This document shows positions 1-7,032 of a DNA stretch of 64,000 bases, piece by piece (position 1 is the stretch's first letter; every line of letters starts with the position of its first letter). The DNA comes from Pseudomonas akapageensis (lineage in GTDB: Bacteria > Pseudomonadota > Gammaproteobacteria > Pseudomonadales > Pseudomonadaceae): positions 1-64,000 of the forward strand of contig NZ_VXCP01000039.1 in assembly GCF_011355085.1 (NCBI RefSeq), given 5' to 3'. The notes under the pieces are model-generated. The model was not told the DNA's origin. It was given only the letters and a program-made list of their open reading frames with translations, and searched no databases. The position numbers and the translations under genes are program-made.

Positions 1-38
1 CAACCATAGAATCTCCCACAGGGACTGCGTCGGTCCCC

Positions 39-70
39 CCTGTGGGAGCTGGCTTGCCAGCGATAGGGCC
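39..70. repeat. REP-type palindromic element
   Basis: The motif CTGTGGGAGCTGGCTTGCCA, followed by GCGAT, recurs in this window at 38185 and, in both orientations, at 40631-40722. This is the short dispersed extragenic palindrome common in fluorescent pseudomonads. A partial inverted copy (CTCCCACAGG) lies at 13-22. Nothing else is seen in the first 88 bases. Confidence 0.75.
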
Positions 71-88
71 CTGACAATCGACACAGAA

Positions 89-709
89 TCAAGGCTCCAA
101 CCCAATCCCCCGCAAAATCACACTGGTCACCGTCTGCACCGCCCGCTCGAACTGCATGTGCGACAACGGCCGATGCTCATTGAGCAATGTCACCTGATGG
201 CTGAAGTCGGCGTAGTGCTGGGTCGAAGCCCAGATCATGTACAGCAGGCTCGAAGGCTCCACCGCGAGGATGCGCTTGTCCTCGACCCACTGGCGGATTT
301 TCGCTTCCTTCATTTTCGCCCAGTCGTACAGGCTCTCATCCAGCCTCAGGCCGAGGCCCGGCGCGCCCTGGATGATTTCGTTGGCCCAGACTTTCGAACC
401 GTGGGGCCGAGTCCTCGAGTGGTTCATCTTGGCGCGGATGTAGCTGCTCAGGACCACGCGCGGGTCATCGTACATTTCGAAGCACGAGGCATCCTCCTTC
501 CACACTTCCAGCAAGCCGAGAAGTACGGCCTGATACAACGCACTCTTGGTGCTGAAGTAGTAATGCAGGTTGGTGCGCGGCAGGTCGGTTTCTGCCGCAA
601 TGTCGCCCATGGACGTGCCACGGTAGCCCTTTTCGGCAAAGACCTTTTCAGCCGCCAGCAGGATTTTTTCGACGTTGCGCCGACGAATTTCGATCTTGTG
701 GTTGGCCAT
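89..709 (-). CDS. TetR/AcrR family transcriptional regulator (RutR-like)
   Basis: A 206-residue one-domain repressor. The N-terminal helix-turn-helix (about residues 9-55) has the classical TetR pattern: ILLAAEKVFAEKGYRGTSMGDIA followed by NLHYYFSTKSALY. The C-terminal ligand/dimer domain (KMNHSRTRPHGSKVWANEII region) resembles the RutR-type TetR_C group. The gene is divergent from the aldo/keto reductase at 860, with 150 bp between them containing a palindrome (734-746), so it probably controls itself and that gene. The ligand cannot be told from sequence. Confidence 0.9.
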   Translation of the reverse strand: MANHKIEIRRRNVEKILLAAEKVFAEKGYRGTSMGDIAAETDLPRTNLHYYFSTKSALYQAVLLGLLEVWKEDASCFEMYDDPRVVLSSYIRAKMNHSRTRPHGSKVWANEIIQGAPGLGLRLDESLYDWAKMKEAKIRQWVEDKRILAVEPSSLLYMIWASTQHYADFSHQVTLLNEHRPLSHMQFERAVQTVTSVILRGIGLEP

Positions 710-733
710 CGCCCCTTCCCGATACGACTAAGG

Positions 734-746
734 TATCCAAGGGATA
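734..746. promoter_or_regulatory. candidate TetR operator
   Basis: The perfect palindrome TATCCAAGGGATA lies 25 bp upstream of the TetR start and between the divergent TetR and aldo/keto reductase genes. A related half (CCTGGATAC) occurs about 80 bp away, near 813. Its role as an operator is inferred from position and symmetry only. Confidence 0.35.
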
Positions 747-859
747 GAGCATTCATTCCAAAAACTCAAATATCTTGTTCCAGGTCCCGTGTTTTTCACC
801 ACGGCTTTACCCTGGATACTTGACTGCATACCTCTTACCCGCAAAGAAGGAACCCGCAC

Positions 860-1663
860 ATGAGTATTCCCCCACTGGGCCTCGGTACTTTTCGCCTCAA
901 GGGCCAGGTTGTGATCGATTCGGTCCGCACTGCCCTTGAACTCGGTTACCGGGCCATCGATACCGCGCAGATCTACGGCAACGAAGCCGAGATCGGCCAG
1001 GCCATTGCCGAAAGCGGCGTGCCGCGCAAGGACCTGTTCATCACCACCAAGATCTGGACCGAAAACCTCTCGGCCGACACGTTGATCCCAAGCCTCAAGG
1101 AAAGTTTGAGCAAGCTGCGCACCGACCATGTCGACCTGACCCTGATTCATTGGCCGTCGCCCAAGGGCGCGGTGCCTGTCGCAGAATTCATGACCGCCCT
1201 GGCCGAAGCCAGGGCCCAAGGCCTGACCAGGCAGATCGGGGTTTCGAACTTCACGGTCGCCCTGCTTGAACAAGCCATAGCCGTGGTCGGCGCCGACGCC
1301 ATCGCCACCAACCAGATCGAACTGCACCCCTACCTGCAGAACCGTACGCTGGTGGCGTTCGCTCGCAGCAAGGGTATCCACATCACTTCGTACATGACCC
1401 TGGGTTATGGCAAGACCCTGCAGGACCCGGTAATCCAGCAGATCGCCAGTCGCCACCAGGCCACACCGGCCCAGGTCGCACTGGCCTGGGCCATGCAACT
1501 GGGTTACGCGGTGATTCCGTCATCGACCCGACGCGAAAACCTTGCAGGCAACCTCAAGGCCACTGCATTGCACTTGAGCGCCGAAGACATGGCTCAAATT
1601 GCAGCGCTGGAGCGTGGCGAACGGCTGGTCGACCCTGAAGGCATCGCGCCTGCCTGGGATTGA
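860..1663 (+). CDS. dkgB: aldo/keto reductase, 2,5-diketo-D-gluconate reductase B type
   Basis: A 267-residue NADPH-dependent (alpha/beta)8-barrel reductase. The family tetrad is visible as D34, Y39 (DTAQIYGN), K64 (TTKIW) and H97 (LIHWPS). The NADPH-site motif IPSSTRRENLAGN is near the C-terminus. Length and motifs fit DkgB (YafB), which reduces 2,5-diketogluconate and methylglyoxal-type carbonyls. AAGGAA stands 9 bp before the ATG. It is divergent from a TetR gene, a common arrangement for inducible carbonyl detoxification. The precise substrate is inferred. Confidence 0.88.
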   Translation: MSIPPLGLGTFRLKGQVVIDSVRTALELGYRAIDTAQIYGNEAEIGQAIAESGVPRKDLFITTKIWTENLSADTLIPSLKESLSKLRTDHVDLTLIHWPSPKGAVPVAEFMTALAEARAQGLTRQIGVSNFTVALLEQAIAVVGADAIATNQIELHPYLQNRTLVAFARSKGIHITSYMTLGYGKTLQDPVIQQIASRHQATPAQVALAWAMQLGYAVIPSSTRRENLAGNLKATALHLSAEDMAQIAALERGERLVDPEGIAPAWD

Positions 1664-1671
1664 AGCCGCCC

Positions 1672-1926
1672 TCAGTCGTAGTAGCTGCACACGTTCGCGA
1701 GCTTGCGGTAGATGAGCTCGTGCTGCTGGCCCGACGAATCGAGGTAGGTCATTTGCGCTTTCACGACCTGACAGACCTGTTGGTCGGGCTCAGTCAGCGA
1801 GATGACCTTGGCGACGTCCAGCTTCATGCCGTACTCATATTCCACGGGCGCGGTCTGCGCCCCCACCCCGCAACTGATGAAGGCGACAGCCATCATGCTG
1901 GTGCCTAGCCACAAACGCATATTCAT
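1672..1926 (-). CDS. DUF2790 family small exported protein
   Basis: An 84-residue protein with an N-terminal signal peptide (about 1-23, ending GVGAQ/TAPV) and the DUF2790 body: YEYGMKLDVAKVISLTEP...VCQVVKAQMTYLDSSG. Two cysteines (in QVCQVV and ANVCSYYD) could form a disulfide in the periplasm. The family is nearly confined to Pseudomonas and has no proven function; some members respond to copper or other stress. GGAG lies 7 bp before the first ATG. It runs tail to tail with dkgB (8 bp gap). Confidence 0.85.
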   Translation of the reverse strand: MNMRLWLGTSMMAVAFISCGVGAQTAPVEYEYGMKLDVAKVISLTEPDQQVCQVVKAQMTYLDSSGQQHELIYRKLANVCSYYD

Positions 1927-2046
1927 GACAGTTCTCCGAACTTGGGCTAACGGGTTCGGACGCCCGAGCGGCTCGGGAGCCCACCGTTACCCCTAAAGTG
2001 TGGAGGGCCTTTTGCCATTGCGTCGGCCTTGGGGATCAACGGTAAT

Positions 2047-2487
2047 TCACACCGCCGGCGCCTGCCGAAAACTCACCGCCAGACGATTCCAGCAATTGAT
2101 GGTGGCGATGGCCATCGTCAGGTCCACCTGTTCGCCTTCGTTGAACTGGGCCTTGACCTGGGCATACACCTCATCGGGGACATGACTGTCGGCCACCAGG
2201 GTCACGGCCTCCGTCCAGGCCAGCGCGGCCCGTTCGCGTGGGGTGAAGAAGTCGCTGTCGCGCCACACCGCCAGGGCGTACAGGCGCCGTTCGGTCTCGC
2301 CCTGCTGACGCGCGTCAAGTGCATGCATGTCCAGGCAGAACGCACAGCCATTGAGCTGGGAGGCACGCATCCTGATCAGGTCGAGCAAGGGCCTTTCGAT
2401 GCTCAATTGGCTGGTCTGGGCCTCCAGCGTGATCATGGCTTTCATGGCCTTGGGTGAAGCGCTGTAGTAATCCAGTCGTGGTGGCAT
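2047..2487 (-). CDS. AhpD-like carboxymuconolactone decarboxylase family protein
   Basis: A 146-residue AhpD-fold protein with the redox motif CAFCLDMHALDAR, i.e. CxxC followed by the H of the proton-relay system, as in alkylhydroperoxidase AhpD and the YnjF-like family. The ORF is open upstream, but the start at 2487 is chosen because GGAGGG precedes that ATG and the protein then aligns end to end with the paralogue at 5325. It is divergent from the MocR regulator. Its promoter carries the ATTGGCTAT motif shared with two other genes here, so MocR control is likely. Probable peroxidase or thiol-disulfide role. Confidence 0.9.
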   Translation of the reverse strand: MPPRLDYYSASPKAMKAMITLEAQTSQLSIERPLLDLIRMRASQLNGCAFCLDMHALDARQQGETERRLYALAVWRDSDFFTPRERAALAWTEAVTLVADSHVPDEVYAQVKAQFNEGEQVDLTMAIATINCWNRLAVSFRQAPAV

Positions 2488-2548
2488 GGGTACCCCCTCC
2501 GTTTGATCGTCGCAAGCGTGACTGTAAGCCGCAGACGGGTGCGCACCT

Positions 2549-2581
2549 ATAGCCAATTTCCGGGAAAAACGGGAGGCAACT
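2549..2581 (-). promoter_or_regulatory. MocR-type operator and promoter of the first AhpD-like gene
   Basis: Reading the minus strand, AGTTGCC (2581-2575) is followed 24 bp later by ATTGGCTAT (2557-2549). A -10-like TACAGT begins 22 bp after that motif. The same architecture precedes the genes at 4186 and 5325. As the region lies between the AhpD-like gene and the divergent MocR gene, it may also serve for autoregulation. Confidence 0.6.
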
Positions 2582-2649
2582 GTTCAGCGCCACGGCCCCG
2601 GCGTACTCTGCTCGAAATCCCCACGGATACAGGAAGATCCCGCCCCTTC

Positions 2650-4092
2650 ATGGAACTCCATATCAATCTTCAGGGCCGCAAGGACCTGGCCGAACAACTC
2701 TACCGGCAACTGCGCGAGGGCATCGAAAGCGGCAGGCTGGCGGCCGGCACGCAACTGCCCCCCACGCGGCTGTTGGCCGAGCAACTGGGCGTATCGCGCA
2801 AGACCGTCGCCGACACCTATGCCCGCCTGACCTACGACAACCTGCTGACCGGCAAGGTTGGCAGCGGTACCTTCATCAATGCGCGCAGCACCAACCCGAC
2901 GCGCCAGGCCCAACCCTCGAGCCTGGCCAGTGCCGCCGTGGTCGAATTATGGCGGGAAATGCAACTGCCCCTGCGCCCCGCCGCCATGGCGGGCACGCTG
3001 CGCTATGACTTCATCGGCGGGGCCTCGATCAAGAGCCACTTCCCCTTCGACGAATGGCGTCGTTGCACGTTGCATGCGTTGCGCCAGAGCAGCCGTACGC
3101 AAAGCTTCTACAGCCTGGCCGAGGGCCTGCCGGAACTGCGCGAGGCCATTGCCCGGCATGTCTCGTTTTCCCGGGGGGTGCGTTGCAGCGCCGAAACCGT
3201 GCTGGTCAGCAATGGCGCCCAGCAGGCGCTGGACCTGGTCTCGCGGGTGCTGATCGAACCCGGTTGCAAGGTTGCCATGGAAGATCCCGGTTACCCGCCG
3301 GCACGCTTGTTGTTCATGGCCCAGGGCGCCGACGTCACTGGCGTGCCGGTGGATGCCGAAGGCATGCGCGTGGAGCTGATCCCCGAAGGCACGCGACTGA
3401 TCTATGTCACGCCCTCCCACCAGTTCCCCCTGGGCATGCCGATGTCGCCGGCGCGACGCGAGGCGTTGCTGGCCAGGGCGCAGGTGTTGGGGGCAATCAT
3501 TATCGAGGACGACTACGACAGCGAATTCCGCTACGAGGGCCGACCCGCCGACTCGCTGCAGAGCATGGATAGCCACGGCCTGGTGGCATACATCGGGACC
3601 TTCTCCAAGACCCTGTTGCCCGAGTTGCGACTGGGCTACGCGGTCCTGCCCCCGGCCATCCACGCCGCGGTGTGTGTTGCCAAGCAGCTGACCGACTGGC
3701 ATACCCCGACCCTGAGCCAGTGGGCATTGGCCAAATTCATCAGCGAGGGCTGCCTGCTCAAGCATATCCGCCGTTGCCATGAGGTGTATGCGGCGCGGCG
3801 CGAGCGTATCCAGGCACGCTTCAACGATGACCTGGCGCCCTGGTTCGAACTGGTGCCCTCCACCGCCGGCTATCATCTGGCAGTGATGTGCAAGGTGGCG
3901 GTGGATGTTCCCTTGCTGATCTCCCTGGCGCGCAAGGTCGAAGTCGGCCTTTATGACCTGGCACCCTTCTATTATCAGGCCTCGCCAAAAGCGGGCCTGC
4001 TGCTGGGCTTCGGTGCCATCGAATCGTTGGACATCGATACCGCGCTGGATCGGGTGCGCGACATCCTGCTGCAGATTGGCCAGGGCATTTAG
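2650..4092 (+). CDS. MocR/PdxR-type transcriptional regulator (GntR HTH + aminotransferase-like domain)
   Basis: A 480-residue protein with an N-terminal GntR winged helix (about 1-75; LAEQLYRQLREGIESGRLAAGTQLPPTR then LGVSRKTVADTYARL in the family pattern) joined to a class I aminotransferase fold (about 110-475). The PLP-binding lysine is in GTFSKTLLPELRLGY, and the cofactor-contact region YVTPSHQFPLG is present. MocR regulators sense PLP or its adducts and bind direct repeats. The start at 2650 (MELHINLQGRK) fits family N-termini better than the upstream open frame. It is divergent from an AhpD-like gene. A direct-repeat motif in three local promoters, including one half-site inside its own 3' end (4075), points to a small local regulon. 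Confidence 0.93.
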   Translation: MELHINLQGRKDLAEQLYRQLREGIESGRLAAGTQLPPTRLLAEQLGVSRKTVADTYARLTYDNLLTGKVGSGTFINARSTNPTRQAQPSSLASAAVVELWREMQLPLRPAAMAGTLRYDFIGGASIKSHFPFDEWRRCTLHALRQSSRTQSFYSLAEGLPELREAIARHVSFSRGVRCSAETVLVSNGAQQALDLVSRVLIEPGCKVAMEDPGYPPARLLFMAQGADVTGVPVDAEGMRVELIPEGTRLIYVTPSHQFPLGMPMSPARREALLARAQVLGAIIIEDDYDSEFRYEGRPADSLQSMDSHGLVAYIGTFSKTLLPELRLGYAVLPPAIHAAVCVAKQLTDWHTPTLSQWALAKFISEGCLLKHIRRCHEVYAARRERIQARFNDDLAPWFELVPSTAGYHLAVMCKVAVDVPLLISLARKVEVGLYDLAPFYYQASPKAGLLLGFGAIESLDIDTALDRVRDILLQIGQGI

Positions 4093-4135
4093 CCAACAAT
4101 TGGCTATTTTTTGCTCGCCGCCCAGTCCTTACCAT
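4075..4135 (+). promoter_or_regulatory. MocR-type direct-repeat operator and promoter of the ABM-domain gene
   Basis: ATTGGCC (4075, inside the 3' end of mocR) and ATTGGCTAT (4099-4107) are direct repeats 24 bp apart. TACCAT begins exactly 22 bp after the second repeat as a candidate -10. The inner part is also an inverted repeat (AGCCAA-N3-TTGGCT). The arrangement matches that before 5325 base for base in spacing. Confidence 0.6.
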
Positions 4136-4185
4136 GACGCCATCGCCGCCCGCCCCGGGCGGCCCTCCATGAAGGCATCGGCATC

Positions 4186-4482
4186 ATGAGCGAACCGACG
4201 GTTGCAACCAACATCGTTTTGTTACGTGCCCTTGAAGTTGATAGCGCACGGGTGGGCGAGCGGCTGCAGGCCTTGCTGCCGTCGCTGCGTGCCGCGCAGG
4301 GCTGTCTGGGGTATTCGGCGGTGGACAGTCTGGAGAAGCCTGGAGAGTGGGTTGTCTGCGGGATCTGGAGTTCGAACTCGGCGATGCGGGCGCACTTTGA
4401 ATCGGCGGAGATTCAGGGGGTGTTCCGGCTGCTTGATTGTCGGTTGGTGCGCAGTCTGGAGTGTCAGTGTTTTGCTGCGTGA
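4186..4482 (+). CDS. antibiotic biosynthesis monooxygenase (ABM) fold protein
   Basis: A 98-residue ferredoxin-like protein. The pattern of an early strand (NIVLLRALEVDSARVGERLQALLPSLRAA), GCLGYSAVDS and GEWVVCGIWSSNSAMRAHFES is that of small ABM/quinol monooxygenase-type dimers. Divergence from typical members is considerable, so the catalytic role is uncertain. It begins 93 bp after the MocR gene and has its own promoter motif, so it is a probable MocR target working with the AhpD-like proteins. Confidence 0.7.
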   Translation: MSEPTVATNIVLLRALEVDSARVGERLQALLPSLRAAQGCLGYSAVDSLEKPGEWVVCGIWSSNSAMRAHFESAEIQGVFRLLDCRLVRSLECQCFAA

Positions 4483-4493
4483 TGAGTAGCTGA

Positions 4494-4844
4494 TTATTCA
4501 ACAGGAAGGTGCAATCGGACTTCCATCGCATCGTGCAACAAGCGAACCACTTCAATCACATCGCCATCGCATAACCGGTAAAACACGATATGCCGAGGCC
4601 GCTGAACCTTGTCCACCGAAGAACGAGAGCGACAATGGAAAAGATGCAGACTCCTGAGTCCGGGAGCGATCTCGTCACGTGGGCTGCTTCCAATCCGATC
4701 AGGTTCTGAGGCAATGTCATTCAATGCAGCCAGGATCGGGCCTTGGTAACGACGCCTGGCTTCGTGGCCGAACTGGGCTTGAGAATACTGAAGGATGTCG
4801 ATGATATCGGCGCGCGCATCCTGGGATATTCGATACTTCCCCAT
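4494..4844 (-). CDS. parE: RelE/ParE family toxin
   Basis: A 116-residue RelE/ParE-fold protein: MGKYRISQDARADIIDILQYS (first strand and helices), GLRSLHLFHC (core strand), and the terminal RHIVFYRLCDGDVIEVVRLLH strand pair of the family. ParE toxins poison gyrase; RelE toxins cut mRNA. The long alpha-helical start and partner type favour ParE. It lies 2 bp downstream of the antitoxin, so the two are cotranscribed. A short insertion (CRSRSSVDKVQRP) between core strands is slightly unusual. The target is inferred. Confidence 0.85.
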   Translation of the reverse strand: MGKYRISQDARADIIDILQYSQAQFGHEARRRYQGPILAALNDIASEPDRIGSSPRDEIAPGLRSLHLFHCRSRSSVDKVQRPRHIVFYRLCDGDVIEVVRLLHDAMEVRLHLPVE

Positions 4845-4846
4845 CC

Positions 4847-5125
4847 TCAGTGCTTCTCACCCGCCTGCTGACCGAGCTCCTCAAGGTACTGCTGCAACTC
4901 CTCGCCGCTAACCTCGTCGTACTGTCCGCTTTCCAGTTGCATGATCCCGCGTGACGTTGCCCGTTTGAGCGCCTCGATCTTGGCCGACTCCTCTGCTTCT
5001 TGCTGAAGCAGAAGGCGAAGGCCTGCGCGCATCACTTCGCTGAAGTTCTGATAACGACCTGTTTCTATCAAGTTATCGATGTCCTGTGACAGGTTGCCAG
5101 GGAGGACCACATTTCGGGTAGGCAT
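4847..5125 (-). CDS. parD: ParD-type ribbon-helix-helix antitoxin
   Basis: A 92-residue antitoxin. The N-terminal ribbon-helix-helix (MPTRNVVLPGNLSQDIDNLI) binds DNA, and ETGRYQNFSEVMRAGLRLLLQQE is the typical ParD/CopG second part. The acidic C-terminal tail would wrap the toxin. An earlier in-frame start exists, but ATG at 5125 preceded by GGAG matches family length. It is the first gene of the parDE operon and probably autoregulates it. The pair is wedged between two members of the MocR regulon, suggesting later insertion. Confidence 0.85.
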   Translation of the reverse strand: MPTRNVVLPGNLSQDIDNLIETGRYQNFSEVMRAGLRLLLQQEAEESAKIEALKRATSRGIMQLESGQYDEVSGEELQQYLEELGQQAGEKH

Positions 5126-5221
5126 GGCCTGCTCCAGTAGAATTATCGAGCATGGCATATAATGCCATGCCCTGTGGGAATTCACAATTTCCATATCTCT
5201 CGTTAGTCGACATATCCCTGG

Positions 5222-5282
5222 ATTGGCCCCCTGACAAACGAACCAATTGGCTATTCGTCCCTGCCAGATCAGCCGCTAAGGT
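5222..5282 (+). promoter_or_regulatory. MocR-type direct-repeat operator and promoter of the second AhpD-like gene
   Basis: ATTGGCC (5222) and ATTGGCTAT (5246-5254) are direct repeats 24 bp apart. A -10-like TAAGGT begins 22 bp after the second repeat. The layout is the same as at 4075-4135 and, with a weaker first half, at 2549-2581. Confidence 0.6.
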
Positions 5283-5324
5283 ATTCCCAACACCGCCGAG
5301 TGCGGTCACTACCGGAGAATCAAC

Positions 5325-5762
5325 ATGAACAAGCGTATCGAATGGGCCAAGCAATCCCCCGAAGCCTACAAAGCCATGGTCGGCCTGGAAATGGCACTGG
5401 GCAAATCCGGCCTGGAAAACTCATTGCTGGAGCTGGTCCGCCTACGCGCCTCGCAGATCAATGGCTGCGCCTACTGCGTCAACATGCATGCCAACGACGC
5501 GCGCAAGGCCGGTGAAACCGAAGCACGCCTGCAGACCCTCAGCGTCTGGGAGGAAACCACCTTCTTCACCCCGCGCGAACGCGCCGCGCTGGCCTGGGTG
5601 GAAAGCCTCACGCTACTGTCGATCCACCACGCCCCTCAGCACCAGTACGAAGCCTTGCTGGAGCACTTCAGTGAGTCGGAAATCGCCAACTTGACCCTGG
5701 CCATCGCCGCCATCAATGCCTGGAACCGCTTTGGCGTAGGTTTCGCCATGACCCCGGCCTGA
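5325..5762 (+). CDS. AhpD-like carboxymuconolactone decarboxylase family protein
   Basis: A 145-residue paralogue of the product at 2047-2487, with the redox pair CAYCVNMHANDARK (CxxC plus H) and the shared stretch TFFTPRERAALAW. The N-terminus MNKRIEWAKQSPEAYKAM is typical of the AhpD/YnjF-type alkylhydroperoxidase group. GGAG lies 7 bp before ATG. Its promoter contains the direct-repeat motif attributed to the MocR protein. It ends 10 bp from the convergent AraC gene. Confidence 0.92.
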   Translation: MNKRIEWAKQSPEAYKAMVGLEMALGKSGLENSLLELVRLRASQINGCAYCVNMHANDARKAGETEARLQTLSVWEETTFFTPRERAALAWVESLTLLSIHHAPQHQYEALLEHFSESEIANLTLAIAAINAWNRFGVGFAMTPA

Positions 5763-5772
5763 TCCACCCGCC

Positions 5773-6804
5773 TCAACCCGCGATCGGCGCGCCACGCCCA
5801 CGCCGCGTGCGCAGCCGATAGCTGCCGGGGCTTTCCCCCGTCCACTTCTTGAACGCCCGGTGAAACGCGCTGGGCTCCTGGAAACCGGTCTGCTCGGCGA
5901 TCTCGGCGATGCTCAGGCCGGTTTCACGCAAGCGCTCGAACGCCATTGCCCGACGCACCTCGTCCTTGATCTCCTGGAACGAACGACCTTCTCGCTCCAG
6001 CTGCCGGCGAAAGGTCGTCGGGCTCAAGCCCTGCTCCTGGGCCATGGCCAGCAATGTCGGCCACTGTCCGTACTGGCTGCCGCGCAGTCGTTGAAACACC
6101 TGTGCGGCCAGGCCATGCTGATTGCGAAAGCGGATCACCAGCCATTGCGGTGCACTGCGCAGGAAGGTCTTGAGCGCCGCCAGATCCTGGATCACCGGCA
6201 AGCGCAGCCAACTGGCAGCGAATTCGATCTCGGTGCGCCCCGCCCCCAGGGTCAGGTTCGGCCCCCACAGCAGCGGATCGTCGTCCAGCGGCGGGCGCGG
6301 GTCGCACAGTTCCGTGCGGTCGATGGGAATGCGTCGCCCACCCAGCCAGCACAACAGGCTGATGATCAGCACCAGGAAGGTTTCTTCGGCCAGGCTGCGC
6401 GCAACCGGATCCTGAATGCGGGTTTCCAGACTGATCACCGCTCGCTGGCCACGCAAGCTGAGGGTACCGCGCATATCACGCAAAAACAGCGCAAAATAGG
6501 CCAGGCACTGGCGCAGGGCTTTTTCCAGGTTCGGTTCCTGGATCAATCCCCGGCAGATCAGCGCGAAGCTGCCCAACGGCATGCCGTGGGAGTCCAGATG
6601 GAAGAACTCGTCATCCATTTCGCGGATCAACAGCAACCACAGCTGCGCGAAGGCCGAGGCCGGCACGCGCGCGGCCATATCCTCGAAGGTGTGCGCCGCG
6701 ATACCCACCTGCGCCAGCAAGCGCTCGACGCGCTCTGGCTGAGCGCGCAGCCCATAAACCATGGCATGGACAAAGTAGACCGCGACCGAATCGTTTTCCC
6801 GCAT
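5773..6804 (-). CDS. AraC family transcriptional regulator (OruR-like)
   Basis: A 343-residue regulator. The N-terminal ligand domain is of the arabinose-binding AraC_N (PF12625) kind (YGLRAQPERVERLLAQVGI, then IRDMRGTLSL-type region). The C-terminal double HTH contains GLSPTTFRRQLEREGRSFQEIKDEVRR and SIAEIAEQTGFQEPSAFHRAFKKWTG. The frame is open for 66 codons upstream, but ATG at 6804 has GGAAG at good distance and gives the family length. It is divergent from the thiolase operon and is its likely activator. A nested palindrome lies just upstream of its start. Confidence 0.9.
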   Translation of the reverse strand: MRENDSVAVYFVHAMVYGLRAQPERVERLLAQVGIAAHTFEDMAARVPASAFAQLWLLLIREMDDEFFHLDSHGMPLGSFALICRGLIQEPNLEKALRQCLAYFALFLRDMRGTLSLRGQRAVISLETRIQDPVARSLAEETFLVLIISLLCWLGGRRIPIDRTELCDPRPPLDDDPLLWGPNLTLGAGRTEIEFAASWLRLPVIQDLAALKTFLRSAPQWLVIRFRNQHGLAAQVFQRLRGSQYGQWPTLLAMAQEQGLSPTTFRRQLEREGRSFQEIKDEVRRAMAFERLRETGLSIAEIAEQTGFQEPSAFHRAFKKWTGESPGSYRLRTRRGRGAPIAG

Positions 6805-6823
6805 GAGATCTTCCGGCATGACG

Positions 6824-6859
6824 CCAGTGCACTGTGGCAAAAAATGCCAACTGCACTGG
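6824..6859. promoter_or_regulatory. nested palindrome in the araC-thiolase intergenic region
   Basis: The outer inverted repeat CCAGTGCA...TGCACTGG encloses a second one, TGGCA-AAAAA-TGCCA (6835-6849). It lies 20 bp upstream of the AraC regulator's start codon and 174 bp from the thiolase start. It may be an operator or a leader hairpin; the function is inferred from symmetry and position. Confidence 0.4.
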
Positions 6860-7032
6860 ACAGTTTCGGCATAGGCCAAGGCCATTGCCGCCCCTAGACT
6901 CGATGCATCCCCCTGGGTGGCCGTTTCAGGGCTCAAGGGCATGACAAAGTCGACCGGCACCAATAGCACGTCGGCCGACAACTGCCAATGCCTTTGCCAC
7001 AACGCCCCCCGTTATCGATCAGTGGAGTCATC

